6,295 bases of DNA from assembly GCA_030037055.1 (NCBI GenBank), contig JASHRZ010000497.1:1-6295 (forward strand), given 5' to 3'. Shown in pieces: positions 4,749 through 6,295 of this stretch (position 1 is its first letter; every line of letters starts with the position of its first letter). The notes beneath the pieces were generated by a model, which was not told the origin of the DNA, ran no database searches, and was given only the letters and a program-made list of their open reading frames with translations. This DNA is from Alphaproteobacteria bacterium (lineage in GTDB: Bacteria; Pseudomonadota; Alphaproteobacteria; ATCC43930; CGMCC-115725). The position numbers and the translations under genes are program-made.

Positions 4749-6295
4749 ATGCCGGCGAGGCAGGGCCTCTACGATCCGCGCAACGAGCATGATGCGTGCG
4801 GCGTCGGCTTCATTGCCCATATCAAGAACCGCAAGAGCCATGGCATCGTCGCCGACGGCATCCGCATCCTGCTGAACCTCGCGCATCGCGGCGCGGTCGC
4901 CGCCGACCCGCTCGCCGGCGACGGCGCCGGCCTCCTCATTCAGCTTCCCGACAAGCTGCTCCGCGCCGAGGCGAAGCGCCTGGGCTTCACGCTGCCGAAG
5001 CCCGGCCAGTACGGCGTCGGCATGATGTTCCTGCCGCGCAACCAAGCCACGCGCCAGGCCTGCCAGGAAACGCTGGAGTATTACGTGGAGGCCGAAGGCC
5101 AGCGCGTGCTCGGCTGGCGCGACGTGCCGGTCGACAGCTCCGTGCTCGGCGAGAGCATCAAGCCGATCGAGCCCGTCATCCGCCAGATCTTCATCGGCCG
5201 CGGCGCCAATTGCGAGGATGTCGACGCCTTCGAACGCAAGCTCTTCGTCATCCGCAAGCAGACGCATCTCAGCATTCGCGCGCGCAAGCTGCCCGAGCAG
5301 AGCGCCTTCTACATTGCCAGCCTCTCGGCGCGCACCATCATCTACAAGGGGATGGTGATCCCGGAGCGGCTCTCGCTTTATTACCGTGACGTCGGCGACA
5401 AGCGCCTCGAATCCGCGCTCGCCCTGGTGCATGCGCGCTTCTCCACCAACACCTTCCCCTCCTGGGAGCTGGCGCATCCCTTCCGCTACCTCGCGCATAA
5501 CGGCGAGATCAACACGCTGCGCGGCAACATCAACTGGATGATGGCGCGGCGCCATTCCATGACTTCGAAGCTCCTGGGCGGCGATCTCGAGAAGCTCTGG
5601 CCGCTCATCGGCGACGGCAATTCGGATTCGGCGACGCTCGACAACTGCCTGGAGCTGCTCATCGCCGGGGGATATTCGCTGCCGCATGCGCTGATGCTGA
5701 TGATCCCCGAGGCCTGGGCCGGCAACGAGCTGATGGACCCGCAGCGCCGGGCCTTCTACGAGTACCATGCGGCGCTTATGGAGCCGTGGGACGGGCCGGC
5801 GGCGCTCGCCTTCACTGACGGACGCCAGATCGGCGCGACGCTCGACCGCAACGGCCTCAGGCCGGCGCGCTTCATGGTGACGGCCGACGACCTCGTCATC
5901 ATGGCCTCCGAAGCGGGCGTTCTCGACATTCCCGAGCAGCGCATCACCCGCAAATGGCGGCTTGAGCCCGGCAAGATGCTGCTGGTCGATCTTGAGCGCG
6001 GCCGTATCATCGACGACGCCGAACTCAAGGCGGAGATGGCCTCGGCCAAGCCCTATCAGCAATGGCTCGACGAGACGCAGATCAAGCTCGAGACGCTCCC
6101 CGACGAGATCGCGCCCATGGCGCCGCCCGCCGCCGTGCTGCTCGACCGCCAGCAGGCCTTCGGCTACACCCAGGAGGACATCAAGTTCTTCCTGCGGCCG
6201 ATGGCGCTTGCCGGCGACGACACGGTGGGCTCGATGGGACGCGACACGCCCCTCGCCGTGCTGTCGCGCCGGCCGAAGCTGCTCTTCGATTATTT
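4749..6295 (+). CDS. gltB: Glutamate synthase large (alpha) subunit, N-terminal part; 3' end outside window
   Basis: 515 codons of a protein normally about 1500 aa. Glutamate synthase converts glutamine plus 2-oxoglutarate to two glutamates with NADPH (GOGAT half of ammonium assimilation), together with the GltD small subunit. C17 in DACGVGF is the expected Ntn-hydrolase nucleophile, exposed after removal of a 16-residue propeptide. The type II glutaminase domain follows, with HARFSTNT (229-236 region), NGEIN (251-255), GDGNSDSATLDN (288-299), EPWDGPA (345-351) and LDRNGLRPAR (365-374). The central linker domain begins near QQAFGYTQEDIKFFLRPMA and is cut at the edge. The FMN/Fe-S synthase part and the glucosamine-like C-terminal domain lie beyond. 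ATG 4749 is preceded directly by in-frame GTG 4746, and a further GTG lies at 4737; GAAGGG at 4732-4737 could serve 4746 or 4749. An in-frame TGA at 4731 bounds the start. Confidence 0.95.
   Translation, partial: MPARQGLYDPRNEHDACGVGFIAHIKNRKSHGIVADGIRILLNLAHRGAVAADPLAGDGAGLLIQLPDKLLRAEAKRLGFTLPKPGQYGVGMMFLPRNQATRQACQETLEYYVEAEGQRVLGWRDVPVDSSVLGESIKPIEPVIRQIFIGRGANCEDVDAFERKLFVIRKQTHLSIRARKLPEQSAFYIASLSARTIIYKGMVIPERLSLYYRDVGDKRLESALALVHARFSTNTFPSWELAHPFRYLAHNGEINTLRGNINWMMARRHSMTSKLLGGDLEKLWPLIGDGNSDSATLDNCLELLIAGGYSLPHALMLMIPEAWAGNELMDPQRRAFYEYHAALMEPWDGPAALAFTDGRQIGATLDRNGLRPARFMVTADDLVIMASEAGVLDIPEQRITRKWRLEPGKMLLVDLERGRIIDDAELKAEMASAKPYQQWLDETQIKLETLPDEIAPMAPPAAVLLDRQQAFGYTQEDIKFFLRPMALAGDDTVGSMGRDTPLAVLSRRPKLLFDY

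Noticed and set aside
3597..6062. Very long minus-strand open frame (821 codons) covering the SDR gene, the intergenic gap and most of the gltB fragment
   Set aside because: It is antisense to two genes with complete, unmistakable family motifs, and runs through their gap. Its residue make-up (Arg, Ala, Gly, Asp, His, Val) and lack of any recognisable domain fit the stop-poor mirror frame of GC-rich genes.

Overview
The window comes from a high-GC bacterial chromosome. It carries tightly packed genes, two gene junctions with overlapping stop and start codons, and a GC-rich palindromic intergenic repeat. The protein families (a PmtA-type phospholipid methyltransferase, a PlcP-type phosphoesterase and a glutamate synthase large subunit with the sequence DACGVGF around its catalytic Cys) point to an alphaproteobacterium, probably of the Hyphomicrobiales/Rhodospirillales type. 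The genus cannot be named from this sequence.

Positions 2-2348 (+): a compact three-gene operon. It holds the 3' end of a PmtA-like methyltransferase (5' end outside the window), a PlcP-like calcineurin-type metallophosphoesterase, and a GT4-family glycosyltransferase. Both junctions overlap (7 bp and 4 bp), and neither internal start has a visible Shine-Dalgarno, so translation is probably coupled. PlcP plus an Agt-type glycosyltransferase is the known module for replacing phospholipids with glycolipids under phosphate limitation. Here a phosphatidylethanolamine/phosphatidylcholine methyltransferase heads the same transcript. This membrane-lipid cassette is the most interesting content of the window.

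Positions 2349-2608: a non-coding gap between convergent genes, filled by a composite palindromic repeat with a perfect 10-bp tandem duplication in its left half.

Positions 2609-3588 (-): arfB, a GGQ-domain ribosome-rescue hydrolase, followed 41 bp downstream by an exported small cupin. arfB has a TATGAT box 7 nt from its start, which suggests a leaderless mRNA.

Positions 3705-4493 (+): a complete classical short-chain dehydrogenase/reductase of unknown substrate, divergent from arfB.

Positions 4494-4748: a leader region with a plausible promoter and a small hairpin. It precedes gltB, the glutamate synthase large subunit, whose glutaminase domain runs off the right edge of the window. Apart from the lipid cassette the window is ordinary housekeeping sequence, and I see no clear sign of mobile elements, CRISPR, tRNA or rRNA.
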